The position numbers were made by a program, and so were the translations under genes. From Apoda limacodes (Eukaryota > Arthropoda > Insecta > Lepidoptera > Limacodidae): 64,000 nucleotides of DNA. Below are positions 54,955 to 64,000 of the stretch, one piece after another. Every line of letters begins with the position of its first letter. Position 1 is the first letter of the stretch. The notes below the pieces were generated by a model, which was given only the letters and a program-made list of their open reading frames with translations, did no database searches and was not told the origin of the DNA. Location of the stretch: positions 27,415,321 to 27,479,320 of the forward strand of contig OX291542.1 of NCBI GenBank assembly GCA_946406115.1, given 5' to 3'.

Positions 54955-56656
54955 TTATTTAAACTTATACAAAATATAGATTAACATAAAAATGCACAAA
55001 ATGTAAGTGACAGAAAGATAATGACTACTATATTTTTCAAGATGAGAAGGTTCAATAAGTAACTTATTTGGCTGTTTTTCAAATTCATTTAAGTGCGTGC
55101 TTGCATGCAACAAGGAATCGGCATCATTCATATTAGTCAGCTTTACAAAAGGAAGATTAGATAAAGTTCTATTAATTTTAGACTTTTCACAACAGTTATC
55201 ATCTGTGATCTTGAAATTTGACATCACATTGTTATTGCTTATATTTAATAATAAATTATTATTAGGTATAAACTGGAGTATTTTATAGAAGGATTTGCAC
55301 TGTTTTGGCAGGGTCAATAGTATTTCATCACTGTTTACATCAACACCATTTTCGAAAACAACATGACACTTTCCGGGTTCTGATTGTGTGAAAATCCACC
55401 GGTTACCGTTTATTTTTTGAGAGAGATCTATAGATCCCCGTAAGAGTTTGACACTACAAGAGTTCGGGATCTTAGATACAACATCAACGAGTAGCGTAAC
55501 CTCACATATAGGGTTGGCTATAGTAGAAAACACGTTACTTAGCGCACACACATAACACTCGTCACTCACTAGTTTACACTTGTCTGTATTATCGAGTGAG
55601 GCGTAAAACATACGATCTGCTGTTATTGCCACATACGGTTTATTAGGTGCTACCAATGCAAAAGTGTCCGGTTTCGTTATATCATATGGCACTGGCAGCG
55701 GAACAACATGATACAAATTATACTTTTGAGGAAGTACTAGTGGAATTTTTATGACTAAAACTATCCTATTTTGATGGTAAAAACATACCAGATCAGAAAT
55801 ATCAATTATTTCATTAATATTTTGCAAGGTAAGAAAAATTGGCAACTGACAATGTTTAGGTAACTTATTTCTATGGAGGTATATAGCTGACTAGGACTTA
55901 GTGCAGTCGGGTGCAAAATATTAATTTTGCTAAATAAGATTGCATTGTTTATATCATCAATATCAAAGGACAAAGAAATAATTGTACTTTCAATTGAGTT
56001 TAGCAACAAGTTTACTTGATTTTTGATTTCAAGCTTGTCATTAGAATTGTTGATTTGTTCAAATGCTTTTTGAATAATGTCTAAGTTATGGCTTAAACGT
56101 TTTTCGTTTTCGTTAACCTTAGACATGGAAGTATTAAAAGTAGAGATAGTTGACTTAATTACATGAATATTATTTTTCATAAGGTTTGCTAACTGTTTTT
56201 CATCCGACTGTACTTGTGTAATGGCATCAGTGAACTTGACGAGTCATCAGAATCGAGTGTACCGAAGAATGTTTTTAATATTCAGCCGCCGGCATCAATG
56301 AACCCGCGTTTTGAGCGTCTTGAAACTTTATCTTTAACTAGATAAGATATAGAAGAAAACTTTTTGACATTGTTTACATGTTGGTGTTGCAAGGCACTGA
56401 TGGCATTATTACAATCTATCTGAACCTTTGTCGACATTATAGTACTACAATATTTAGATATTTTTTCGAAAAGTAAATCGACTCTATCCAGGTGAGGTTG
56501 TATATGACTAATGTCTATATAGGTGACGACATTCCAGTTGTCGTTAGTGAATTTTAGATCTAGCGTCTGATTGAAATATAGACCGTAGGACGTAGTGATC
56601 GGCGTGACGAAACCGCTCCAGCCAGGTGACCATTACACCGACCTGGAACGATACAT
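54955..56656 (-). pseudogene. env: Errantivirus envelope glycoprotein gene, broken
   Basis: Env follows pol directly: the pol TGA (56657-56659) is adjacent to an ATG at 56654-56656. A surface-subunit-like stretch (YGLYFNQTLDLKFTNDNWNV, then HIQPHLDRVDLLFEKI) leads to a furin-type site, RRSKR, encoded at 56306-56320. A glycine-rich hydrophobic segment, the expected fusion peptide, is interrupted by TGA at 56282-56284. The transmembrane subunit resumes after a frameshift near 56240, runs through 56180-55806, shifts frame again and continues 55845-54955 with regularly placed cysteines. It ends with a membrane helix (about residues 275-293 of that frame, LSVTYILCIFMLIYILY) and a short basic tail. 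Related to baculovirus F proteins; the family mediates membrane fusion. At least one stop and three frame breaks make it non-functional. Confidence 0.88.
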
Positions 56657-58095
56657 TCATGATGCAGCGAGATTTATTTCGTCAAAGTGATGACGTACAT
56701 GTTTACGGTTAATACAGAGAGTTACTGTGTGATTGCCATTTATTTTTAAAATCTTGTAGGGACCTTTCCATATTGGCGAAAGTCCTTTGTTTTGTTTATT
56801 ATTGAGAATCGTAGTATTGCTTAGATTTTTCTTTAAAAGTTTGAATGTTTTGTAATGCTTTTTGCCTACTGTAATACAATCTGCGGTTAAGAGCTCTGAC
56901 GTAATCGGTGTATGTATCTCCTTCTAAGGTGTCGATGGACTTAGGTATATAGGGTTTGTATCCGAATAAAAGTTCGAAAGGAGAGTAAGACGTAGTACTA
57001 TGTACATTGGAATTGTATGAAAACATGGCTGTGTTTAGATAAAGGTCCCAAGAATATGGATTCTCATTCACAAATGAACGTAAATATTCTTTAAGAGTGG
57101 CGTGACTTCGTTCTACTGCGCCGCAGGTTTGAGCATGGTAGGGAGACGCGAAAATATGCTTTATTCCTAACAATCGCTCGAGCTGTCGAAGCAATTCTGA
57201 ATAAAAGTTAGTTCCTAGATCAGATACAATCATTTTCGGAATACCGACGTGAGAAATAAAATGGACGATTCGTTTTGCAGTTTCCTCGGCTGAACAAGTT
57301 TGTAATGGATATGCTTGTTAATATTTAGTCAGATCGTCCTGTAGCGTTAAGATAAACCTATATTTATGTTCGTATGTTTCGGGAAGTGGGCCGACTATAT
57401 CTACGTATATTTTTTCGTTCGGTTTTGTAGCGGTGGATGTGATAATCATAGGTGAGCGGTAAGTTCGACGTAAAGGTTTGTTAATTTGGCAAGACTTGCA
57501 ATTTTTTACGTAATTTTCGATATCTTGCCTCAAGCCCTTCCACCAATACATAGATTTTATTCTTTCGAGCATGCGGGCAACTCCGGGATGCCCCGCTGAA
57601 GGTGAATCATGATGATCTTTTAATATCTTATTAGTTTCTTCGGGAGTAGGAAACAAAATAGCGTTGCGGTATATATTTACTTTAATACCGGTATTGTGGA
57701 ACAAGAACGCTAGTATGTTATATATTTTTGTGTATGAAATTTTGTTGAATGAGTTAACAAAGTCGGATATGGCAATTTCCTTTTCGTCCATGTACCAGTA
57801 CAAAATCATATCTCGGTAGTCTCGTAGCATATTGAATATATATTTGTAAGAGATGCCGTCATAATGGTGAACTGTTAAAAATAAATGAGTAAAAAGATGG
57901 TTATCGTTGGATGTGGAGTAAAAGGTATGTAATTCGCGTTCTGTGTCGTGAATGTTTGGTTCACTTGTAGACATTTGGATAGTTTCGGAACAATATGGAA
58001 TAGACTCGTCAAGGTCAATTGCAGTGGGGTAAACTATAAGTTTACATTTAGCTTTTAAAAGTGATTCGTTATGTTCATGGACAACAGTCTCATAG
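56657..58095 (-). pseudogene. pol: Errantivirus pol: integrase domain
   Basis: The frame is open from about 58090 to 57321. It contains the HHCC zinc-binding motif (HHDSPSAGHPG, then CKSCQINK at about residues 119-164 of the 57974 frame) and the first catalytic Asp (VDIVGPLPE). A TAA at 57318-57320 interrupts it in frame. It resumes with the second Asp (IVSDLGTNFYSELL) and the catalytic Glu (GAVERSHATLKEYL), completing DDE. After another frame break near 56797 a GPY-type motif follows (LSPIWKGPYKIL) and the gene stops at 56657. The enzyme would insert viral DNA into chromosomes. All catalytic residues are visible, but the stop and the frameshift disable it. Confidence 0.92.
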
Positions 58096-59552
58096 GAAGC
58101 GTGGTTTGGCAGCTAACTTTTCATATGTTCAGAAATACCGACGTGGTCGGCGATAATGGCTGTGACTTTGGTGATGATTGTGACGTAGGGAATGACGTAT
58201 TATTATCTAGCGTAAGGATGGGGTTACGAGAAAGTGAATCTGCATTATTATTTAACTTCCCTTTTTTGTATTCGATTTCATAGTCGAATTCTTCTAATTT
58301 TAACCGCCACGTGACCAATTTAGAACTAGGATCTTTACAACTGAACAGTCATTGTAGTGGCTTGTGATCGGTGACAATTTTGAATTTATGACCGAACAGA
58401 TAAGGTCTAAATACTTTTGTGCCAAAAATAATTGCTAAGCACTCTTTCTCGGTGGTGGAATAGTTACCTTCGGATTAATTTAATGTTCTTGACTCGTATG
58501 CGATAGGTAAGTCTTTGCCAACTTGACCTTGGCAAAGTATGGCGGATACGGCAAAATTAGAAGCATCAGTGGTCAACACAAACGGCTGTGTGAAGTCTGG
58601 ATATTGAAGGATAGGTGCACTAGTTATTTTAGATTTTAGCGGGTTAAAAGCGTTTTGTTGTTCAGAGGACCATATAAATTTGGCATCCTTTTTTAAGAGA
58701 CTGGTTAGAAGTTTCGTAATATGAGAAAAATTTTCAATGAAGCGTCGGTAGTAGCCGACTAAGCCTAGGAATGACTTAATATCTCTAGGAGATTTTGGTA
58801 CTGGAAATTCTGTTACGCATAAGACCTTTTTAGGATCAGGTTTCACACCTAAGTCGGATATTACGTGACCTAGATATTGAACTTCTTTTCGAAGAAATTC
58901 ACTTTTGTCAGGCTGAAGCTTGAGGTTATGTTCACGAAGTCTGTCAAAAACCAGTTTTAGCTTTTCCATGTGACTATTTAAATTGTGACTGTGGATGATA
59001 ATGTCATCCATGTAAGTATAGCAATGGAGACCTTGGAGACCGCTTAATGTTCATGAGCCTTTGGAACGTGAAAGGACTATTACGAAGCCCGAAGGCCATT
59101 CTGGTCCATTCGAAAAGGCCAGTAGGTACAGAAAAAGCGGTCTTCTCCGAGTCCTTTACTGGTACTTGGTGAAATGACGATGCTAAATCAAGGGTGGTAA
59201 AATATTTACTGTGACCTAGTTGATCAAGAATATCTGTGATATTAGGGATAGGGTAGGCGTTGCCTATCGTTATCTCATTTAACTTGCGATAATCGATGAC
59301 GATACGCCACTTAGGTTTGCCAGATGCATCTGGTTTTTTTGGGACGACCCAAATAGGTGCGGATCAAGGGGAAATTGAAGGACGAATTATATTCTGGCGG
59401 AGCATGTCTTGTATTTGACATTCAGGAAATCTGTAACTTTTCACATGAATAGGAGTCTCGGATGTGGTTCGAATTTCGTGTTCAATCGTTTTTGTCATGG
59501 TCAACTGGTTTCCTTCAAGGTAAAAGATATCGTTATATTGCGAGCATAGTGA
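58096..59552 (-). pseudogene. pol: Errantivirus pol: reverse transcriptase and RNase H domains
   Basis: RT motifs in order: [15 protein letters not shown] (about 59300), [15 protein letters not shown] with the first catalytic Asp (about 59195), [14 protein letters not shown] (about 59100), then a frame break and YMDD (59005), followed by VQYLGHVIS, FLGLVGYYRRFI and FIWSSEQQNAF. RNase H follows with [24 protein letters not shown] and [10 protein letters not shown], ending [14 protein letters not shown]. In-frame stops include TGA at about 59550, TGA in the SPxSAPIW stretch (about 59367), TAA at 58475-58477, and TGA after HKPLQ (about 58350). The RT copies RNA into DNA while RNase H removes the template. 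The catalytic residues survive; the reading frame does not. Confidence 0.92.
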
Positions 59553-60748
59553 TCACAGAAATTTCTTTTCTTCTGAGTTTAGATGATCACATCTTAGAGC
59601 GTTCTGGACTTTAGACTCACGATCAGAAGCTTGGGTCATAGTAAAACAGGACATAGATTCAGAGGACAGCGGTTGGCTTTCGACATCTAATATTTCAGAA
59701 ACTGGTACTAAGGTAAATTTTGCATTTTTAGTTGAATTTCTTTTTCGGAAATATTTAAAACAGATACAACAATATTTTTGGTTGAGTTTACACGAACGAG
59801 ACATTTTGAAAAATATAAGTCTTGATATTGTGGTAAGGTATTTTGAAGTAGCAGACCTTCTTGGATTTCGGGATTAAAAACAGCACACTCAATGAACATT
59901 TCGCTTCTCGGTGGAATCCTATAGATCTGATCTGTAGTTTTGAAGTTGACTAAGAGTTTTGGATAGTTTGCGAATGTTAAATGTGACTTAAGAAAGCATA
60001 TATTGGCCTTGTATGAATTTAGGAAATTGGTACCAACTATACCATCATATTCGAGGTTTATGTTATTTCCAACAACGTGGAAATTGAATGGCAAAATAGT
60101 TTCGTTATTTATTTTAAGAGAAAGCTCAAACTTTCCTTTTGTTTCGGCGTAGGAATTTATATCATTTATGCCTTTGAATTTAAGAGTTTCTTTTGCGAGA
60201 TCCGGTATTAGTGAGAGACTTGATTCTTTGATCAGACAAATAGCGCTTCCTGTATCAAGTAGTAAACGCACCGGTGAGATTGTATGTGACGTAAGAACTT
60301 CTATATACGGAAGAGATACTTTTTTTTGAAAACCGTCATAAATAACTTCCGTTTCATTTAGGAATTGAGGCTTTGAAAATATAGCAGGACAATTGTTTGA
60401 GTTCTGTGACATAGAAATTGTTTTTTTTCGGCTTTTTAGCGAATTATTGTTTGAAACACTAGTAGAAAATTCAGATTTAGAGACAGGAGAATGAGCCATA
60501 GATACAGTGGATTGAGACTTCAACGAGGAGGAACGAGACTTTAATGCAGATGAGTAAGATGTCAGCACAGGAGATTGAGACTCTGATGCTGAGGGTAGAG
60601 ACTTGGATGCAGAGGATTGAGACTTAATAGAAGATTGGCTGTGTTGCGTCGAGTGAGGTGAATTAGTAGAAACAGCGTTCTTGGTGCCTAAGGTTTCAGA
60701 TTTACGTCGACACCGACACGAAATCTGATTCATTAGTTCTTGATTCAT
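59553..60748 (-). pseudogene. pol: Errantivirus pol N-terminus: linker and aspartic protease
   Basis: The first half of the 60748-59708 frame is a serine-rich, loosely repeated linker (repeats of SxLKSQS-like words, about residues 28-100). It is followed by the retropepsin-type protease with active-site LLLDTGSA near residue 163 and a GIVGTNFL flap/second-loop region near 237. The frame changes at an A-run near 59745 and continues in 59804-59553 toward RT. The protease would cleave Gag-Pol. The start overlaps no gag sequence: gag ends at 60762, so pol may be expressed by frameshifting, but the breaks prevent a firm statement. Confidence 0.88.
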
Positions 60749-60761
60749 TAGTCAAAGTTGA

Positions 60762-61687
60762 CTATGTGTTTTCTTGTTTATGCTGTAAATCACATGGTAA
60801 CGTCGTTTCTGTAATTTGAGCATAATGTATATATGCTTCTCTGTCGGCTCGATTCTGATTTTTATATTTGCTATTATTAAAGTGGCGTTTACGACACTGT
60901 GAAATATCATGGCCGACGTTTTTACAGTACCTACAAGTTATTGTAGACTTAAAACCAGAAGGACCTGGATTAGAATTCAAATTATTTCTTTGGAATTGGT
61001 TTGAGTTAAACTCGCGATAATTTCGAAATTTCAAAGAGCATTCTGAATCTGAGTGACCACTTCTCTTACACTGCTTACAGTACTTAGTTTTAAAGGTTGA
61101 CACAGTGTTTAAATTTTTTTCCTGTTCTATCGCGATATTTACGGCAGAGTTCAGTGTTTTTGGATCGCGACAATTTACGACATTGCTAATGTGAGGGTGT
61201 AGACCTAAGGTAAACGCGAACAAAGCAAGGTCTTCGGTCATTGCTATGCGACCAGGAATTTCCTTTTTTAATGAATTGCTGGAACGGATTTTAGCTTGTA
61301 AATCGGTTAAGCAGCTTTCAACGCGTAAGGCAAATGTGCTACTGATTCATTAATTTTTTGTTTGCATGACTGAAGATCTAACAGTAAATGATTATAGTGT
61401 TTCCTTTCACCGAAACTTTGCATCAAAAAATCTTTTAAGTCACCGAAGCTCTCGAAAATCCTATTAGAACATGCTATTTGGGCTTTCGCTGTAAGTTTAG
61501 AAATAATCAGTTTTAACAGGAGTGGCTTTTGTGTTTCAGACGCAAAATCAAATGCACTCTGACAACTGGTAATGAACGCGACTAAGGTTTCACGATTGCC
61601 ATCATATGGTTTGACAAATTCACACAACCTTTGGATAGGAGTCTTTTCTGATAAGGTAACTAACTTGTCATCACTTTTCTGAGACAT
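60762..61687 (-). pseudogene. gag: Errantivirus gag with two CCHC zinc knuckles, frameshifted
   Basis: ATG at 61687 begins the capsid-like part (PIQRLCEFVKPYDGNRETLV, then FITSCQSAFDF and the FLMQSFGERKHYNHLLLDLQ helix). A frameshift near 61310 separates it from LTDLQAKIRSSNS and the next frame, 61241-60762, which has two nucleocapsid knuckles: CKQCKRSGHSDSEC and CRYCKNVGHDISQC, both C-x2-C-x4-H-x4-C. The total length of about 308 codons is shorter than many errantiviral Gags but contains the expected parts. Gag packages RNA and builds particles. One frameshift is visible; otherwise it is well kept. Confidence 0.9.
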
Positions 61688-62205
61688 TTTGACAAACTAT
61701 TTATAAGATACAAGTACTAAAAAATAAAATTGAGTTGAATATTAAAATATTAATATCTTTGCTACCCCTAAATTATAAATTTGAATCAGAAATTCGGAAC
61801 AGTGGTAATAAGCAGCGAGATCAGAAAATATTTTAACTACTCACACAGACATAAACAGCCGAATTCGAAGCATCTCCTAGGCAGTGAGGTTTGAAGATTC
61901 GAAGCGGTATGGGTTTCTGCGGTCAAGGCCAGCGAAAACACAGGAACTCCTCCGTGCGCGGAACAGCTCTGTAGATAGTGGGCCTGTTTAGCCCAGGGTC
62001 AGGATACCTCGTTGACGTAGTACGCAGCTTTGGTTTTCTTCTTAGCGAAGTGAGTGCGGTAGAACGTGGTAGACGAGAACTGCAATTAGTCCACTTTACT
62101 TAATTATGAGATCGGAGTTTCGTAAATTATGATTTCCGTCGAGACACGAATTTGCGAACACAATAAACCCTTGTATGACTTCCAAGTTTACTAGCAAAGT
62201 TCTCT
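61688..62205 (-). other. Errantivirus leader between primer site and gag
   Basis: About 520 bp without a long open frame; expected location of the packaging signal and, in errantiviruses, a splice donor for env. I cannot pick a donor with confidence. Confidence 0.6.
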
Positions 62206-62208
62206 CCG

Positions 62209-62226
62209 ATCCCACTTCTTACACCA
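62209..62226 (-). other. Primer-binding site, tRNA-Leu-like
   Basis: Minus strand TGGTGTAAGAAGTGGGAT, one base after the 5' LTR end (GTAACA-T-TGG). It is complementary to a tRNA 3' end of the leucine type (CCA plus TTCTGACACCA-like) with one mismatch. Assignment is from memory of the usual TGGTGTCAGAAGTGGGAT primer site. Confidence 0.75.
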
Positions 62227-62227
62227 A

Positions 62228-62481
62228 TGTTACGGGGTCGATCTTTGGAGTTTTTTTAAAAAAAGAAATCACTAAGTAACATTGATTTATTACAAAAAAG
62301 AAATAGAAAAATACAATAAAAATAAATAGAATTAGAAACGTGTCCGCAACGAAGTTCAAAATCGGTCTAACTGCACACAAAAGGAAACTAACTATGAAAG
62401 ATATGCATTGACGTAATTACTTCTCATGTCGCATCAGCACTTTTATTTATGTATCATTACCATGAAATAGAATTTATAATA
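62228..62481 (-). repeat. Errantivirus 5' LTR, 254 bp
   Basis: Plus-strand edges TGTTACGGGG (62228) and TTATAATA (62481). On the minus strand it starts TATTATAAATTC (the 3' LTR has TGTTAT, so the second base mutated) and ends GACCCCGTAACA. AATAAA lies at about 62285 on the minus strand, a likely poly(A) signal. Confidence 0.85.
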
Positions 62482-62499
62482 GAACCCTTATAGTTTCAC

Positions 62500-62510
62500 C
62501 ATGTCCATCC

Positions 62511-62542
<32 letters not shown>

Positions 62543-62582
62543 GACTGTCTGTCTGTCTGACTGTCTCTCTGTCCACGGCTTA
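62500..62582 (+). repeat. (GTCT)n microsatellite
   Basis: CCGTCTGTCTGTCTGTCTGT and continuing with a few interruptions (GACTGTCT) to about 62572. It is part of a dispersed repeat that continues CTGTAATTTGGCACGGATAT. Confidence 0.9.
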
Positions 62583-63829
62583 GCTCAAAAACCATTAGTA
62601 CTAGAAAGCTGTAATTTGGCACGGATATATATATTAATTAGGTCAACAAAGTAGTAAAATAAAATTAGTGGAGATGTATTTTGTTTCTTTCGTCTACCCC
62701 ATAGTCCGATGTGTCATTGTATAGCTCGTTAAAAAATATTAAGGATGTGTGAAAACCATTTTTCGAATCAGCGATGTGTTTGGGAAATATTAAGTCTTGA
62801 AGTGCAAATTTTGGTTCCAGTGTCGTCATCCTCGTCATCGTCCCTCCGACTGCCAGATAAATAGCTGTTCTTGTGTGTGTTAAAAAAATCATGGGAATAG
62901 CATATATAATAAAATTAAAAGAAAAACTATCATAGATAAGTAGGCTTTACAACTTAACGAGTAATAGTGGACCAACTTAAAAATGTTGTCGGATAAGTAA
63001 AGATTTCGTACAAATTCCATCAAAGGGTACTTACCTAAAATTGGCAAATTTGTAAAACATGTATTAAATATAAGTTTATGAACCATTTAACATTACAGCA
63101 AAATAAAATTTTAGAATGATTAGTTTTTGACATAATACATTAGAAAAACAATAATCTTTATTTTGCTATAAAACAAATGGGCCTCTGTGTAGGTTCTACA
63201 TCAAATGAGCACAAAACCAACAAATCAATTCCGTGTCAGGGAACTTTGTAAACCTGAAAAGGATTGCTTTATACGCTACTAAATTGATATTCTTTTGTAT
63301 GCCAGCTTTTATGTTGTGCTTCAGGTATGTTAGGTAAACATACATATATATACTTTGCAAAATTACATACTAACGTACTGAATTATAAGTAGATCAAATA
63401 AATTTTAATTTGTATATATAATTATAACATATAAAGAGAGAGTTGATTGTGTAATATTCTTTGACTATCTGAGAGATACAATATTCTGGATGGACATATA
63501 ATTTATACCGACATATTATATTAGTTGAAGCCTCTCTGTCCTTTTAAGTTCTTTTCACGGCTAAACTGCTTGCACCTTGGACGTTTTTCTAAGTAGTCTT
63601 TTTTACTTAGAAAAACGTCAAGTGTGAGTCCGATTAGCGCGGAGAGAATAAACAAAACTTCAACAAACTGCCTTAGTGTATTCAAGAACTTGCTGTAGGA
63701 ATATCTCAAGGACTTGCCGTAGGCATCTCACAACCATAACCAAATTTGGAGCAAGTAAACACCAGCAAGCGAAAGCTAGTCATGTATGTAAAGCAGAGGA
63801 ACAATACTAAAAAACCAAGGTTTTAGATA
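62583..63829. other. Spacer with one short hairpin
   Basis: No gene. A perfect 16-bp inverted repeat is at 63580-63619 (GACGTTTTTCTAAGTA, loop GTCTTTTT, then the complement). The minus-strand frames 62665-62892 and 62889-63086 have no family resemblance. Confidence 0.5.
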
Positions 63830-64000
63830 TGTTTTAGAAAACTTAGGTTGCGGAATGATCTTCCTTCCAAGGTCTTTTTTGGACCACAATATGGGGTTGT
63901 TCAAGAAGGAAGTTATTGAAGGGTAGGCAAGTGATGTCCTAGTTGTTGCCAGCATCCATAGGCTGCGGTGACCGCTTACCATCAGGCAGACGGCATGCTT
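63830..64000 (+). mobile_element. CR1-like LINE 3' end, continuing past the window
   Basis: GTTGCGGAATGATCTTCCTT, CCAAGGTCTTTT, ATATGGGGTTGTTCAAGAAG, GAAGTTATTGAAGGGTAGGC and GACCGCTTACCATCAGGCAG match the LINE at 1-1071. It is frameshifted and the window ends inside its 3' UTR. Confidence 0.85.

Larger units (their letters stand above)
54290..62481 (-). mobile_element. Errantivirus-type endogenous retrovirus (Ty3/Gypsy with env), ~8.2 kb, defective
   Basis: Reading right to left: 5' LTR, tRNA primer site, leader, gag, protease-RT-RNase H-integrase, env, polypurine tract and 3' LTR. Gene order, two zinc knuckles, a GPY-like integrase tail and a baculovirus F-like env place it with insect errantiviruses. 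All three genes have stops or frameshifts. The shared LTR part is 141 bp with two differences (54291-54431 against 62341-62481), implying a fairly recent insertion. Downstream of that the 3' LTR is missing or replaced, so the target duplication cannot be checked. Confidence 0.92.

Overview
The window reads as intergenic DNA from a moth or butterfly (Lepidoptera). It is AT-rich, has no convincing host exons, and is packed with transposable-element debris of kinds typical of lepidopteran genomes: CR1-like and RTE-like LINE ends, tRNA- and 5S-rRNA-derived SINEs, MITEs, and the common short repeat built around CCAAGTGCGAGTCGGACTC. The order-level assignment is inferred from repeat style; nothing in the sequence names a species.

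Layout. 1-1071: 3' part of a CR1-like LINE with an open reverse-transcriptase C-terminus and poly(A) tail; six more copies of this family, all short, lie across the window. 2.1-5.1 kb: a repeat copy, a MITE, and a dead mariner joined to part of a second mariner subfamily. 6.4-6.8 kb: a PHD-like zinc-finger fragment. 7313-8525 and 48521-50009: two diverged solo LTRs of one family, each flanked by its own perfect 4-bp target-site duplication (TSD). 9-10.5 kb: 5S- and tRNA-derived SINE pieces, a MITE and a tandem array. 11.3-12.2 kb: Penelope-like element pieces in opposite orientations. 12.7-18.3 kb: degenerate satellites, foldbacks and LINE ends.

19370-22999: an internally deleted Polinton (Maverick), 3.6 kb, with 6-bp TSDs (TAAAAC), 5'-AG termini, 0.8-0.9 kb terminal inverted repeats carrying ~46-bp iterons, and a decayed protein-primed DNA polymerase B whose N-terminal C2H2 finger lies inside both inverted repeats. 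This is the most distinctive object in the window.

23-54 kb: mostly anonymous AT-rich DNA with an RTE LINE fragment, tandemly duplicated repeats, SINEs, a 42-bp minisatellite and many short dispersed repeats. 54290-62481 (minus strand): an almost complete insect endogenous retrovirus of the errantivirus (Ty3/Gypsy) type. It has a 5' LTR, a tRNA-Leu-like primer site, gag with two zinc knuckles, protease, reverse transcriptase, RNase H, integrase, an env gene with a furin-like site and C-terminal membrane anchor, a polypurine tract and a truncated 3' LTR. All three genes are broken by stops and frameshifts. The last 1.5 kb holds a tetranucleotide microsatellite, a short perfect hairpin and another LINE end.

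No gene here looks functional for the host. The genes that belong together are those of the errantivirus (gag-pol-env, one provirus) and the Polinton (polB within its inverted repeats).
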